NCBI GenBank assembly: GCA_937876985.1
Contig: CALEFT010000034.1
Coordinates: 1-64,000, forward strand
DNA from: an uncultured Clostridia bacterium
GTDB taxonomy: Bacteria > Bacillota > Clostridia > Saccharofermentanales > Saccharofermentanaceae
DNA length: 64,000 bases
Direction of reading: 5' to 3'
A model generated the notes under the pieces. The model searched no databases, was not told where the DNA came from, and worked only from the letters and a program-made list of their open reading frames with translations. The translations under genes and the position numbers were made by a program. The first letter of the stretch is position 1. Each line of letters begins with the position of its first letter. Positions 1-9,238 of this stretch are shown one piece after another.

Positions 1-111
1 CAACAAATCTGTCAACAGATTGACCCGTTTTTGTTGACAAAACTGTTGACGGAGCCCTTGTCAACAAATCTGTCAACAGATTAGCCTGTTTTTGTTGACA
101 AAACTGTTGAC
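1..111. repeat. Two-copy 61-bp repeat with GTCAAC/GTTGAC dyad boxes
   Basis: A 61-bp unit starting at 1 recurs at 62 and stays nearly identical for about 50 bases; the only differences are five central bases (22-26 against 83-87). In the second copy GTCAAC lies at 60 and 72 and the inverted GTTGAC at 94 and 106, so like-oriented boxes are 12 bp apart. The first copy has GTCAAC at 11 and GTTGAC at 33 and 45. Each unit can fold into a stem of TCAACA, a 4x4 internal loop, then TGTCAACA pairing with TGTTGACA. The array may continue left of the window. No coding potential is visible from 1 to 348 and I recognise no other feature there. Confidence 0.7.
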
Positions 112-348
112 ACATCAGAGGTTGAATATATTAGATTAGGAGCATAATCTCTCGGCTTATTTAAGCTTTTATCTAGATAAAACAGATTCATTTTTTTACA
201 GAATCAGCAGATGAATTTATAGTGAATATATATAAGAAAAATAGTCAAGAAATGAACATAAAAGCCATTTTTTTTATATAAAGAATAGGCGAGTAGGAAT
301 AAAATTTCGCTCGAATAGAAATTTGTATAAAAAGCGAGGTTGAAGTGT

Positions 349-1716
349 ATGAGAAGTCTTAGTCAAACAACAGGCAAGAATGCACTTAATGAACAAACGA
401 AGCTTGTCGTACTTGCTATGCCGATATTTATTGAGCAGTTCCTCGGTGTGCTTCTTAACAACCTTGATACATTAATGATTAGTGGCTATTCACAGAATGC
501 GGTTGGTTCTGTTGGAAATGCCAATATGATCCTTAATCTAGTAAACCTTATCTTTAACATCATCGGCGTCGCAACAGGTGTTGTAGTTTCTCAGTATCTT
601 GGTGCGAAGCTTTTCGATAAGATGGATAGGGTCTATTCGATGACTTTTATTTTGAATTTTGGCTTTGGTTTTGTTCTTTCTTCGGCGCTGTTTTTGCTTG
701 CTAGACCAATTCTTAGTCTGATTGGCGTTCCTGCTGAATTGATGCCAGACGCGGTTAATTATATGCAAATTGTCGGCGGAACTATGTTCTTGCAGGCAGG
801 CTTTAATGTAATGATACAAATTTTGCGCTGCAATGGCTTGCAAAAAATCGGCGTGCTCATCGCATTTATGATGAATGTTCTTAATGTAGTAGGAAACTAT
901 TGCTTCTTGTTTGGTCCGCTTGCTTTCTTAGAGCTTGGCGTTGCTGGTGTTGCAATATCCACATCTGTTTCGAGAGTGCTCGCACTAACAGTAGCTTTGG
1001 TTGTTTTCTTCTCCGAAAAGCTTGGCAAAATCAAGCTAAGCGAGCTTGTTCCTTTTGATTTTGGCTTGCTACAAAGAATCCTACGTGTAGGAATTCCGTC
1101 GGCAGGAGAGAGTATTTCCTATTCGCTATATCAGATTGTTCTATTATCATTCGTAAACGAGATGGGAACAGATTCTATCAATGCTAGAATTTATTGCAAT
1201 ACTTTGATGGCTTTTGCAGTAGTGTTTGGTTCTTCGGTTGCTACTGCCTCTCAAATTATTACTGGTTATCTAATTGGTGCCGGAAAGCCAAATGAAGCAT
1301 ATAAGCGTATCGTTAGATATTGCTTGATTTGTATTCCGGTTGCGATTTTCTTAACGTCGATAAACTGGCTTGCTACACCGTTTACTTTTAAGCTGTTTAC
1401 TGACAATCAGAATGTAATTGACCTATCATTTAAGATTATGTTTGTTGCAATCTTCCTAGAGATTGGTAGAACACTTAATATGATTATCCTAAATTCACTT
1501 AAGGCCACAGGTGACGTAAGGTTCTTTGTAATCGTAAGTGTACTTTGCATGTGGGGTGTTGGTCTTGGTGGAGGCTATCTTTTCGGAGTAGTCCTAAAGT
1601 TTGGAGTAGTCGGAATATTTATGGGTACAGCATTAGACGAGCTTTGCCGCGGAATCTGCTATGCGATTCGCTGGAAGCACAAGAGATGGATGAAGCACAT
1701 AGATAAGATTGAGTGA
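349..1716 (+). CDS. MATE family multidrug/cation antiporter
   Basis: A 455-residue integral membrane protein of the MATE (multi antimicrobial extrusion) family, which exports drugs or metabolites in exchange for Na+ or H+. It has about twelve hydrophobic segments in two halves, an early PIFIEQFLGVLLNNLDTLM segment typical of helix 1 in this family, and the usual MATE length. I chose ATG 349 because GAGG at 336-339 is 9 bases upstream; the in-frame TTG at 340 abuts that site and would be too close. It is a single gene facing a minus-strand gene whose stop immediately follows. The substrate cannot be inferred. Confidence 0.9.
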   Translation: MRSLSQTTGKNALNEQTKLVVLAMPIFIEQFLGVLLNNLDTLMISGYSQNAVGSVGNANMILNLVNLIFNIIGVATGVVVSQYLGAKLFDKMDRVYSMTFILNFGFGFVLSSALFLLARPILSLIGVPAELMPDAVNYMQIVGGTMFLQAGFNVMIQILRCNGLQKIGVLIAFMMNVLNVVGNYCFLFGPLAFLELGVAGVAISTSVSRVLALTVALVVFFSEKLGKIKLSELVPFDFGLLQRILRVGIPSAGESISYSLYQIVLLSFVNEMGTDSINARIYCNTLMAFAVVFGSSVATASQIITGYLIGAGKPNEAYKRIVRYCLICIPVAIFLTSINWLATPFTFKLFTDNQNVIDLSFKIMFVAIFLEIGRTLNMIILNSLKATGDVRFFVIVSVLCMWGVGLGGGYLFGVVLKFGVVGIFMGTALDELCRGICYAIRWKHKRWMKHIDKIE

Positions 1717-2838
1717 TTATTCCTTTAAGTCAAAGTAACCAGACATATACATTGTAGAGAAGTTTTCTGCTAGTGGAAGGGCTACATGCGCCTTGTCTCT
1801 AGAAGATTTGTAAATTCCCATTAGAGTGTCGACAGAGATGAAGCCAGATAATGCATCTGCACGTGGATTTCTGTCGTTATTAAGCGCATCAACAAAGTCC
1901 TTGTAGATAGATGCATGAGGATTTGTCGCATTCTTGTAGTAGGAAAGGCCGTTTTGCTTGAATTCTTTCATAATGTACTTCATATTCTTCGAGCGATTAT
2001 TTTCATCAAGAATCTTGATAAATGGAATCTTGCGTCTTAAACCTAAGCTAATAGAACCTTTTTCGCCAAATATCGAAAAGCAAGCCTCCTGATTATTAGG
2101 CCTTGTTGCAGTTGTACCCTCAAGAATTGCAAGAGAACCGTTCTCGAGCGTCATGATGGCACTTCCTAAGTCCTCGGCTTCAATATTTCTAAGCTGCTTT
2201 CTAATTGTTGCAGTGACATCGACAGGATTAGAGCCCATGAGCCACAAAAGTAAATCGACAGCATGAATTGACTGATTCATCAGTGCGCCACCGTCGCTTT
2301 TCCATGTGCCACGCCAAGCGGCACTATCGTAATAATCCTGGCCGTGTCCCCATCTTACACTGATGGTACCATGTGTAATTTTACCAAAAACACCACTAGC
2401 AATATCTTGTCGAATCACGTCAACTAGTGGGAAGTATCTATAGATATGTCCCATCGCAATCTTGATTCCAGTAGACTTCGATAGCTCGTAAAGCTCCCTG
2501 GCTTCGGAAGAGGACATAGTCATTGGCTTTTCGAGAAGGACGTTGATTTTGTTCAAAATACAAGTCTTCGCCATGCCGTAATGAAGGCCAGAAGGCACAG
2601 TAATCGCAATAATATCAGGCTTAGTAAGCTTATTCGTATCAACCATAGAGATGAGTTCGTCTAGGCTTGTAAGAATTGGCGCGTTAGCAATGCCGACATC
2701 GGATAGTAATTTGTTCGCAGCATCCTTGTTCGTATCGCAAACGGCTAGAAGTTCGAGCTCCTTAGACTTCTTGATCGCCTTCAAGTGCTTCTTGGCTACC
2801 TTGCCGCATCCGACAATTGCTACCTTGTAAATATTCAT
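1717..2838 (-). CDS. Gfo/Idh/MocA family NAD(P)-dependent oxidoreductase
   Basis: A 373-residue cytoplasmic dehydrogenase. The N-terminal Rossmann fold begins KVAIVGCGKVAKKHLKA, followed by the family-typical LLEKPMTMSSSEARELYEL segment carrying the EKP lysine, and a C-terminal substrate domain with WRGTWKSDGGALMNQSIH, where the DGG and NQ/H residues line the active site. These enzymes usually oxidise sugars, inositols or related polyols. The start is ATG 2838 because GGAGG lies 6 bases before it; an upstream in-frame ATG at 2859 lacks a site. No neighbouring sugar genes point to a substrate. Confidence 0.88.
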   Translation of the reverse strand: MNIYKVAIVGCGKVAKKHLKAIKKSKELELLAVCDTNKDAANKLLSDVGIANAPILTSLDELISMVDTNKLTKPDIIAITVPSGLHYGMAKTCILNKINVLLEKPMTMSSSEARELYELSKSTGIKIAMGHIYRYFPLVDVIRQDIASGVFGKITHGTISVRWGHGQDYYDSAAWRGTWKSDGGALMNQSIHAVDLLLWLMGSNPVDVTATIRKQLRNIEAEDLGSAIMTLENGSLAILEGTTATRPNNQEACFSIFGEKGSISLGLRRKIPFIKILDENNRSKNMKYIMKEFKQNGLSYYKNATNPHASIYKDFVDALNNDRNPRADALSGFISVDTLMGIYKSSRDKAHVALPLAENFSTMYMSGYFDLKE

Positions 2839-2915
2839 CTTGTGCCTCCATTTTTGCATTCTTGTATAACAATATAGTTTTTATTACAAAAATTCAACCT
2901 CAACCTCGAAAAGAA

Positions 2916-2924
2916 TGCTAAAAT
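2916..2924 (+). promoter_or_regulatory. Extended -10 promoter for the pyrimidine phosphorylase gene
   Basis: TGCTAAAAT (TGn followed by a -10-like hexamer) lies 34 bases before the ATG. It is preceded by CCTCGAAAAG at 2904-2913. No good -35 is seen, as is common for extended -10 promoters. Confidence 0.4.
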
Positions 2925-2957
2925 TATACCAAATCAAGTATATGCGAGGTGAACGAC

Positions 2958-4310
2958 ATGGCCCTTAATATGAGAGATATCATTGCAGATAAGCGTTATT
3001 CCAAAGAACTCACAGATGAACAAATAGAATTCTTTGTAAATGGAGTAACAGATGGCTCAATTCCTGATTATCAAATTTCTGCCTTGCTTATGGCAATCGT
3101 GTTAAATGGCATGACAGATAGAGAGACGACTACGCTTACGCTTAAGATGGCTTCCTCTGGTGAGCAAAATGACCTCTCGTATCTTGGTTCTAAGGCTGTA
3201 GACAAGCATTCTACTGGTGGTGTTGGTGACAAATGTACTCCGATATTACTTGCGCTTGTAGGTTCCTTTGGCATTAATTGTGTAAAGCTTTCTGGTCGAG
3301 GCCTAGGCTTTACTGGAGGAACAGTAGATAAATTTGAATCTATCGTAGGCTTTAATCCGATAATCGAGTATGAAGACTTCGAGGAGATGGTAAAGCGTAA
3401 CGGAGTTATTATATCTGGACAGTCTCCTAATCTCGCCCCAGCCGACAAGGTTTTGTACGCGTTAAGAGATGTTACATCAACTATTGATTCTATTCCGCTA
3501 ATTGCTTCTTCTATTATGAGTAAGAAGATTGCTGGTGGCGCGCAAGCAATTGTGCTTGATGTTACTTGCGGTCAGGGCGCTTTCATGAAGACCATTGAAC
3601 AGGCAAGGGAACTTAGTAAATCAATGATTGAGATAGGAAAGCTATCTGGTAGACAAGTTGTATGCGTAATTACTTCCATGGACGAGCCACTTGGCCATTC
3701 TATTGGAAACACATTAGAAATGATGGAAGTATATGAGACTTTAACAGGTAAGGGTAGCGAGGACTTACTTACTGTCGTAACTACGCTTGCTGCTTATATG
3801 ATAGACCTCTCCGAAAGTGACAAAGTAAATGAATTCTTTGGACATAAGCCAACAATTGATGAACTAATCACTGAATGTAGACAAAGACTTAGCAATAATA
3901 TGGCGCTTAATGCTTATGCGAATCTAATTCTTGGTCAAGGCGGAAATATTGATTCTAATTTGTCGCCAGTATATGTTGATTATCCAGCTGAAGCAATTAG
4001 ATTGACTGCTTCGTCGACAGGATATATTTCTGCTATCAAGGCAGATGTGATTGGTAATGCTTCTGTAGAACTAGGTGCTGGTCGATTGACTAAGGAAAGC
4101 CAGTTAGATTATGGCGCAGGAATTACTCTATATAAGAAGATTGGTGATTTTGTAAAGAAGGGCGATGTGGTCTGTGTTCTTTACAAAGGAAGCAATGCTA
4201 CGATTGATGAGGATAAGCTATGGAATGCAACAGAGCTTGCAGCAGATGCCTTTGAATATTCAGAGGTAGAGGTTCCTAAGCATCCAGTGATTCTTGATGT
4301 TTTAACATAA
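2958..4310 (+). CDS. pdp: Pyrimidine-nucleoside phosphorylase
   Basis: Phosphorolysis of uridine, deoxyuridine or thymidine to the free base plus (deoxy)ribose-1-phosphate. The signature KHSTGGVGDK near residue 84 is the phosphate-binding loop of the thymidine/pyrimidine phosphorylase family. It is followed by KLSGRGLGFTGGT and, further on, SIMSKKIAGGAQ, which fits the bacterial class of about 430-450 residues. ATG 2958 has GAGG (2946-2949) 8 bases upstream; the GTG at 2949 overlaps that site and is unlikely. The gene is single, with its own promoter. Together with the purine phosphorylase at 34304 it suggests active nucleoside salvage. Confidence 0.93.
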   Translation: MALNMRDIIADKRYSKELTDEQIEFFVNGVTDGSIPDYQISALLMAIVLNGMTDRETTTLTLKMASSGEQNDLSYLGSKAVDKHSTGGVGDKCTPILLALVGSFGINCVKLSGRGLGFTGGTVDKFESIVGFNPIIEYEDFEEMVKRNGVIISGQSPNLAPADKVLYALRDVTSTIDSIPLIASSIMSKKIAGGAQAIVLDVTCGQGAFMKTIEQARELSKSMIEIGKLSGRQVVCVITSMDEPLGHSIGNTLEMMEVYETLTGKGSEDLLTVVTTLAAYMIDLSESDKVNEFFGHKPTIDELITECRQRLSNNMALNAYANLILGQGGNIDSNLSPVYVDYPAEAIRLTASSTGYISAIKADVIGNASVELGAGRLTKESQLDYGAGITLYKKIGDFVKKGDVVCVLYKGSNATIDEDKLWNATELAADAFEYSEVEVPKHPVILDVLT

Positions 4311-4337
4311 TTGTATTAATTAAGATTTGATTTGTCA

Positions 4338-4365
4338 TTGCAAATATTTCCTACTTGAGTATAAT
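4338..4365 (+). promoter_or_regulatory. Promoter of ruvCAB-queH
   Basis: TTGCAA at 4338-4343 and TATAAT at 4360-4365 are separated by 16 bases. Transcription should begin near 4372, about 35 bases before the ruvC start codon. Confidence 0.6.
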
Positions 4366-4371
4366 TGGATT

Positions 4372-4385
4372 AGAACAAATGTTCG
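4372..4385 (+). promoter_or_regulatory. SOS (LexA/DinR) box at ruvC
   Basis: AGAACAAATGTTCG matches the Bacillus-type LexA box CGAACRNRYGTTYG at 13 of 14 positions, and its GAAC-N4-GTTC arms are perfect. It sits on the expected transcription start of the ruvCAB promoter, a good position for repression that is relieved by DNA damage. Confidence 0.72.
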
Positions 4386-4406
4386 ATGGTTATATGAGAG
4401 GTTTAT

Positions 4407-4952
4407 GTGGATAAACAAATTATTATCGGAATCGATCCTGGCTATGCGATAACCGGCTATGGAATTATAGAGAAGTGTGGCAATAAGCTACGCGTTATTG
4501 ATTATGGAGTTGTATCTACTAAGGCTACAATGCCATTTCCAGAGAGGTTATTAGCTATTAATAGCAAGATAAGATATTTGCTTGAATTTTATAAGCCTGA
4601 TCTAATGGCTGTAGAAGAATTATTTCTTGGACAGAACAAGACAACTGCAATTGGTACAGCCCAGGCTCGTGGTGTAGTAATTGTAGAAGCGGCAAGAGCG
4701 AATATTCCAGTATATGAATTTACTCCTGGACAAATTAAGCTTGCTGTCACAGGTTATGGCAAGGCAGATAAGAATCAGGTATCGCAGATGGTTAAGTCTT
4801 TACTAGGACTAACAGAGATTCCTAAGCCTGATGATGCATGTGATGGCTTAGCTGTTGCAATTTGTATGGCTCATACAGGTGTAGGCTTTGCTGAACGTGC
4901 TGTATCAGGATATCAATATGGTAGATATGGTAAACCTAGAGAATGGATATAA
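4407..4952 (+). CDS. ruvC: Crossover junction endodeoxyribonuclease RuvC
   Basis: The nuclease that cuts Holliday junctions symmetrically in recombinational repair. It is 181 residues long. The RNase H-like fold shows the four acidic metal ligands in order: GIDPG near residue 10, AVEE near 70, and PDDACDGLAVA near 142-145. The start is GTG 4407, which overlaps an out-of-frame ATG at 4405; AGAGG lies about 9 bases upstream. It is the first gene of the ruvC-ruvA-ruvB-queH operon, with 14-16-base gaps, behind a promoter carrying an SOS box. Confidence 0.96.
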   Translation: MDKQIIIGIDPGYAITGYGIIEKCGNKLRVIDYGVVSTKATMPFPERLLAINSKIRYLLEFYKPDLMAVEELFLGQNKTTAIGTAQARGVVIVEAARANIPVYEFTPGQIKLAVTGYGKADKNQVSQMVKSLLGLTEIPKPDDACDGLAVAICMAHTGVGFAERAVSGYQYGRYGKPREWI

Positions 4953-4968
4953 TTAGAGGTGAGTTATT

Positions 4969-5580
4969 ATGTATGCATATATTAAGGGAATTCTTGCTAA
5001 GAGAACTAATGAATATATAGTAGTAGAGAATAATGGAATTGGTTATCATATTAACTGTCCATTCGAGATTTCTGTGTCATTAGGAGCAATTGGTGCTGAA
5101 GTTCAAGTATATTTATATCAGAGTGTCAAGGAAGACGATATTAGCTTACATGGCTTTGCTTCTGATGAGCAGAAGGAGATGTTCCTTCTACTAATTACTG
5201 TTTCTGGTATTGGTCCTAAGGTTGCTAGTAATATTTGTGCACAAATTGATCCTAGTGCTTTTGCCTTGGCAATTCTTAATAAGGATACTAATTCACTTAC
5301 TAAGGTTAAGGGATTAGGTAAGAAGTCATCTGAGAGAATAATACTTGAATTAACAGATAAGCTTAAGAAGTCTAATCCACATATTAGCATTAATCCTGTT
5401 AATAGTGTTTCAGATAATTCTTCTAATACTTCTTCTATGGCAATTATTGATGATGCTATTAGCGCGCTACTTGTATTAGGATATAGGGCAGAAGATGCAA
5501 CTAATGTTGCTAAGTCTACATATGATGGACAAATGAGCATTGAAGAACTAATTCGAGCTTGTCTAAAGAGAATGAGATGA
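4969..5580 (+). CDS. ruvA: Holliday junction DNA helicase subunit RuvA
   Basis: A 203-residue tetrameric Holliday-junction-binding protein that loads RuvB. It starts MYAYIKGIL (OB-fold, domain I). The helix-hairpin-helix region follows with GIGPKVAS and the VKGLGKKSSERIILEL motif. A Ser/Asn-rich hinge near residues 140-152 leads to domain III, which contacts RuvB and ends in LGYRAEDA and related residues. It lies 16 bases downstream of ruvC and 14 bases upstream of ruvB. Length and domain order are normal. Confidence 0.96.
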   Translation: MYAYIKGILAKRTNEYIVVENNGIGYHINCPFEISVSLGAIGAEVQVYLYQSVKEDDISLHGFASDEQKEMFLLLITVSGIGPKVASNICAQIDPSAFALAILNKDTNSLTKVKGLGKKSSERIILELTDKLKKSNPHISINPVNSVSDNSSNTSSMAIIDDAISALLVLGYRAEDATNVAKSTYDGQMSIEELIRACLKRMR

Positions 5581-5594
5581 TATTGAGGTAATAC

Positions 5595-6725
5595 ATGTTT
5601 AATGATAATTACAATTCATTTGGTAATTTCGGAGAAGAAGAGAGAGTAATTGGCAGACAGAAGCAATTCTCAGATAGAGATGAGAAGAATTTAAGACCAA
5701 TTTCTCTCGAAGAATATTCCGGACAAGAGAAGGTTAAGAAGAATCTTGGTATTTTTATCGATGCTTCTAAGAAGCGTGGAGAAGCTCTTGACCATGTCTT
5801 ATTATATGGCCCTCCAGGTCTTGGTAAGACAACACTTGCTGGAATTATTGCAGCAGAGATGGGTGTTGGATTACATATTACAACAGGTCCTTCTATCGAG
5901 AAGGCTGGTGACTTGGCTGCAATTCTTACTAACCTTAATGAGAATGAAGTATTGTTTATCGATGAGATTCATAGACTTAATAGAAGCGTTGAAGAGGTTC
6001 TTTATCCAGCAATGGAAGATTATTGTCTCGATTTGATGATAGGTAAGGGACCATCTGCTAGATCAGTACGACTTGATTTACCAAAGTTTACTTTAGTTGG
6101 AGCAACAACAAGAGCTGGTATGCTATCTGCACCTTTAAGAGATAGATTTGGTATGATTCATCGTTTGGAATTATATGAACCAGATGAGCTTAAGCAAATT
6201 CTGGCTAGAGATGCTAAGCTACTTAATATTGATATTACTGATGATGGACTAACAAATATTGCAACAAGATCTCGTGGAACTCCGAGAATTGCAATTAGAC
6301 TACTTAAGCGAATGAGAGACTTCGCTTTGTATCTAGATAAGACATCAATTGATAAAGAAGTATCTGATTATGGTCTTAATGCTCTCGATATCGATAGTAT
6401 TGGACTTGATGCTGTAGATAGACGAATTCTTTATACTATTGCTGATGTATTTGGTGGTGGACCTGTTGGACTTGATACTCTTGCAGCTTGTACTGGTGAA
6501 GATGCAGTTACTATTGAAGATGTATATGAGCCATTCTTGCTTGCGAATGGTTTTATTGCTAAGACACCAAGAGGACGAGTTCTTACTAAGAGAGCATTTG
6601 AGCATTTGAATTTTCCAATTCCGAAGTGTTTCTTAGAGAAGATGACATATGGTAATTCTAATTCTAATGCTAATAATATAACGAATCGCAATATTACGAT
6701 TGATGACTTGAATGATAATAATTGA
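5595..6725 (+). CDS. ruvB: Holliday junction branch migration ATPase RuvB
   Basis: The AAA+ motor that drives branch migration with RuvA. Of 376 residues, about 30 at the N terminus precede RPISLEEYSGQ. Walker A is GPPGLGKT, Walker B is LFIDEIHR, sensor 1 is GATTRAG, and an arginine-finger region lies at LRDRFGM. The C-terminal winged helix includes GPVGLDTLA and TPRGRVLTKRA. After this core comes an Asn-rich tail of about 28 residues that is not needed by the family and is probably disordered. It is the third gene of the SOS-box operon. Confidence 0.96.
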   Translation: MFNDNYNSFGNFGEEERVIGRQKQFSDRDEKNLRPISLEEYSGQEKVKKNLGIFIDASKKRGEALDHVLLYGPPGLGKTTLAGIIAAEMGVGLHITTGPSIEKAGDLAAILTNLNENEVLFIDEIHRLNRSVEEVLYPAMEDYCLDLMIGKGPSARSVRLDLPKFTLVGATTRAGMLSAPLRDRFGMIHRLELYEPDELKQILARDAKLLNIDITDDGLTNIATRSRGTPRIAIRLLKRMRDFALYLDKTSIDKEVSDYGLNALDIDSIGLDAVDRRILYTIADVFGGGPVGLDTLAACTGEDAVTIEDVYEPFLLANGFIAKTPRGRVLTKRAFEHLNFPIPKCFLEKMTYGNSNSNANNITNRNITIDDLNDNN

Positions 6726-6740
6726 TAGGTAATCTTGTAA

Positions 6741-7307
6741 ATGAGTAAGGAACTACTATTACATTGCTGTTGTGGGCCTTGTGGCATGTATCCAATAAGA
6801 AGCTTATTGGACCAGGATATTGTACCTGATTTATATTGGTACAATCCTAATATCCATCCAAGATTTGAATATGATAGAAGATATGAGAATCTAGAAATTG
6901 TTGCTAAGCATTTTAATTTGGAGCTTTTCGCGACAGAAGCATTTATGCAAGATAGTTGGGAACGAGAAGTATATAAGGATAATTATGATTCTAGATGCCA
7001 TATGTGCTATGACTTAAGAATTGACCAGATTGCTAGATTTGCAGCTGAGAATAATTATGATGCATTTTCTACAACACTGCTTGTTAGTCCTTATCAGAAT
7101 CATGAATTGATGATTGATATTTCTAAGGATAAAGCGATTAAATATGGTGTTAAATTCTATTATGAAGATTTCCGCGTAGGCTATAGACAAGGGCAGAACA
7201 TGGCTAGAGAGCTTGGAATATATAGACAGAAATATTGCGGATGTATCAAGTCGCTTGAGACATCTGATTTCAGGGAGAAGATTCTTAAGAGCTTTGAGAC
7301 AAATTAA
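6741..7307 (+). CDS. queH: Epoxyqueuosine reductase QueH
   Basis: A 188-residue cytoplasmic enzyme of the QueH (former DUF208) family, which reduces epoxyqueuosine to queuosine in the wobble base of GUN tRNAs. The family cysteines are visible: HCCCGPC at the N terminus, RCHMCYDLR in the middle and YCGCIKS near the C terminus; together they bind an Fe-S cluster and form the redox pair. It is last in the ruvCAB operon. A queuosine gene behind ruvB recalls the ruvAB-queA arrangement of other bacteria. Its stop codon overlaps that of the convergent rqcH. Confidence 0.93.
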   Translation: MSKELLLHCCCGPCGMYPIRSLLDQDIVPDLYWYNPNIHPRFEYDRRYENLEIVAKHFNLELFATEAFMQDSWEREVYKDNYDSRCHMCYDLRIDQIARFAAENNYDAFSTTLLVSPYQNHELMIDISKDKAIKYGVKFYYEDFRVGYRQGQNMARELGIYRQKYCGCIKSLETSDFREKILKSFETN

Positions 7308-9226
7308 TTAGCATCTGAAGTTTTGTGCTTTATTTCTTTTGGAGAGACATTGATAGAATAATATCTCTCGTAGATTACCATGCCTGGCTTTGCCTTAGGA
7401 ATTTTCTTAAGGTGAGATACTGGGCAATAATCTACTTCAATGATCTTGTCTTTGTCAGTAGTAAGATTCTCTTCACTGATGATTTCTCTAGAGAAATGTG
7501 CAGCAAGCTCAGCAGCTTCAATAACTGATGAGTCTGATGGAATATCTTCATGTGGCTTCTTTACTAGGATTACATGTGTTCCAGGAGCACCTTTAACGTG
7601 GAACCACCAATCTTCCTTCTTAGCAATCTTGAAGGACAAATAATCGTTTTGGATATTGTTACGACCTGAGTAGACGATGTGTCCATCGCTTGTCTCATAT
7701 TTGCGATAGTTTGTGATAGTAGAAGAAGTCTTCTTTGACTGATTTTTGTTATTAGATTTTGCTTTAGCAGCTGCTGCTCTAAGAGCGCGAGAGGATGCCT
7801 TACCAGATTTTGCCATTCCTACAGATTTGTTAGGATTGATGTTAGTATTCTCTTTGTTCTTTGGCTTCTTAGCTGTGCTGATTAGATTTGCTTCAGTTGT
7901 CATTTCTTCAGAAATTGCTTCGAGGTCATCAGTAGTCGAACTAGAAAGAATAGCGGACTTAAGGCTTCGTAAATAATTAATTGCATTCTCATCGTCAGCT
8001 AAGTATTCTTCAGATACTTCGAGCTTACGCTTTGCTTTATGGAATTTCTTATAATATTCTTGAGCATTGTCAGAACTTGATAAAGAAGGGTCAAGTGGAA
8101 TAGAAATCTCGCGACCATTCTCGTCATAAATGTCAACGCACTTAAGCATAGTATCCTTTGGCTTAATCTGATATGTATAGCAAAGAATATTATCTCCATA
8201 ATTCTTATATGTTTCACATTTTCTACCTTCTTCAAGGTCTTGTCTATGGATGTTCTCTTTACGAGCTGCATGAGAAATAGCAGTATTTACAATGGATAAT
8301 AGATTATTGCGTTTCATCTCAAAATCTATAGAGCTATCCTTTGTCTCGTAGTAAGAACAAATAGCTTCAGAAATGGTATTGTATTTTGATACCTTGTCGT
8401 AGTTATCGAATGAGAAAATATAGAAGTCACAGGCCTCATCTTTATTGGAAAAAAATGTAGATGGACTTATGTCGTAGTTGATTATTTTCGACATGTAGTA
8501 TTCTAGGCTCTCTTTAAGCTTTGCTCTTGAGTCATCATCAAGATTGTTGATAGAAACCTTGTCGTCAATTTGTGCTCTAATGCAGATTTGTGACACGAGA
8601 AGAGGAGATATTCCCATGATAGAACTAAGAATAGCCTTGTGCGTTGGGCGATTCATTTCTGTTTCTAGGATAGGAAGATTGCCACAGTTTAGCATATTTA
8701 AGGCTTCGTCAGGAAGCATTTTGTTCTGTCTAGGCGGATATTCGTAGATTCTTGCTGGCATAACTTCGCGAATTCTGTTAATTGAGAAATCTACATGAAT
8801 TGCAGAGTCGAGTATTTTACCAGTGCTATTTACTAGTATTAGGTTGCTGTATCTACCCATTAGTTCTGCGATTAGTCGCATTTCCTTAGTGTCGTGTAGC
8901 TCGTCCGTCGTAGTGAAGTGAATCTCTATGATTCGCTCGTAGTCTGGGCAAGTGATCTTAGTGATTCTTGCGCCTTGGCAGTGCTTTCTAAGAAGCATGC
9001 AAAACTGTGGTGGCATGAGCGGATTCTCGCGAACAGTATTTGTAATACACATTCTTGAAGCAGATGGGTTTATAGAGATAAGAAGCTTCTTGTTAGAGGA
9101 ATTTGTTCTAATATGCAAATAGAAATTATACTTATCAGGCTCGAAAACCTTATCGATTCTCGCTCCAACAAGCTCATCGTTCAATTCTTTTGCTAATAGG
9201 GAACATGTAATACCATCTAACGCCAT
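7304..9226 (-). CDS. rqcH: Ribosome quality control protein RqcH (NFACT/Rqc2 family)
   Basis: The bacterial Rqc2/NEMF homologue, which binds 50S subunits carrying stalled peptidyl-tRNA and directs C-terminal alanine tailing. The NFACT-N domain begins MALDGITCSLLAKEL. The LMGRYSNLILVN and KILDSA segments follow, then a coiled-coil centre at about residues 290-450. A Lys/Ser/Asn-rich hinge near 455-500 precedes the NFACT-R domain (YETSDGHIVYSGRNN, WWFHVKGAPGTHVIL). The length of 640 residues is slightly above the usual 570. The annotation as a fibronectin-binding protein is historical. It follows the small membrane gene at 9239 by 12 bases and is probably cotranscribed with it. Confidence 0.92.
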   Translation of the reverse strand: MALDGITCSLLAKELNDELVGARIDKVFEPDKYNFYLHIRTNSSNKKLLISINPSASRMCITNTVRENPLMPPQFCMLLRKHCQGARITKITCPDYERIIEIHFTTTDELHDTKEMRLIAELMGRYSNLILVNSTGKILDSAIHVDFSINRIREVMPARIYEYPPRQNKMLPDEALNMLNCGNLPILETEMNRPTHKAILSSIMGISPLLVSQICIRAQIDDKVSINNLDDDSRAKLKESLEYYMSKIINYDISPSTFFSNKDEACDFYIFSFDNYDKVSKYNTISEAICSYYETKDSSIDFEMKRNNLLSIVNTAISHAARKENIHRQDLEEGRKCETYKNYGDNILCYTYQIKPKDTMLKCVDIYDENGREISIPLDPSLSSSDNAQEYYKKFHKAKRKLEVSEEYLADDENAINYLRSLKSAILSSSTTDDLEAISEEMTTEANLISTAKKPKNKENTNINPNKSVGMAKSGKASSRALRAAAAKAKSNNKNQSKKTSSTITNYRKYETSDGHIVYSGRNNIQNDYLSFKIAKKEDWWFHVKGAPGTHVILVKKPHEDIPSDSSVIEAAELAAHFSREIISEENLTTDKDKIIEVDYCPVSHLKKIPKAKPGMVIYERYYSINVSPKEIKHKTSDAN

Positions 9227-9238
9227 CTTGTAACCTGC

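Noticed and set aside
1..111. Possible CRISPR array
   Set aside because: Only two copies, the whole unit repeats rather than repeat plus unique spacer, and no cas genes are present.
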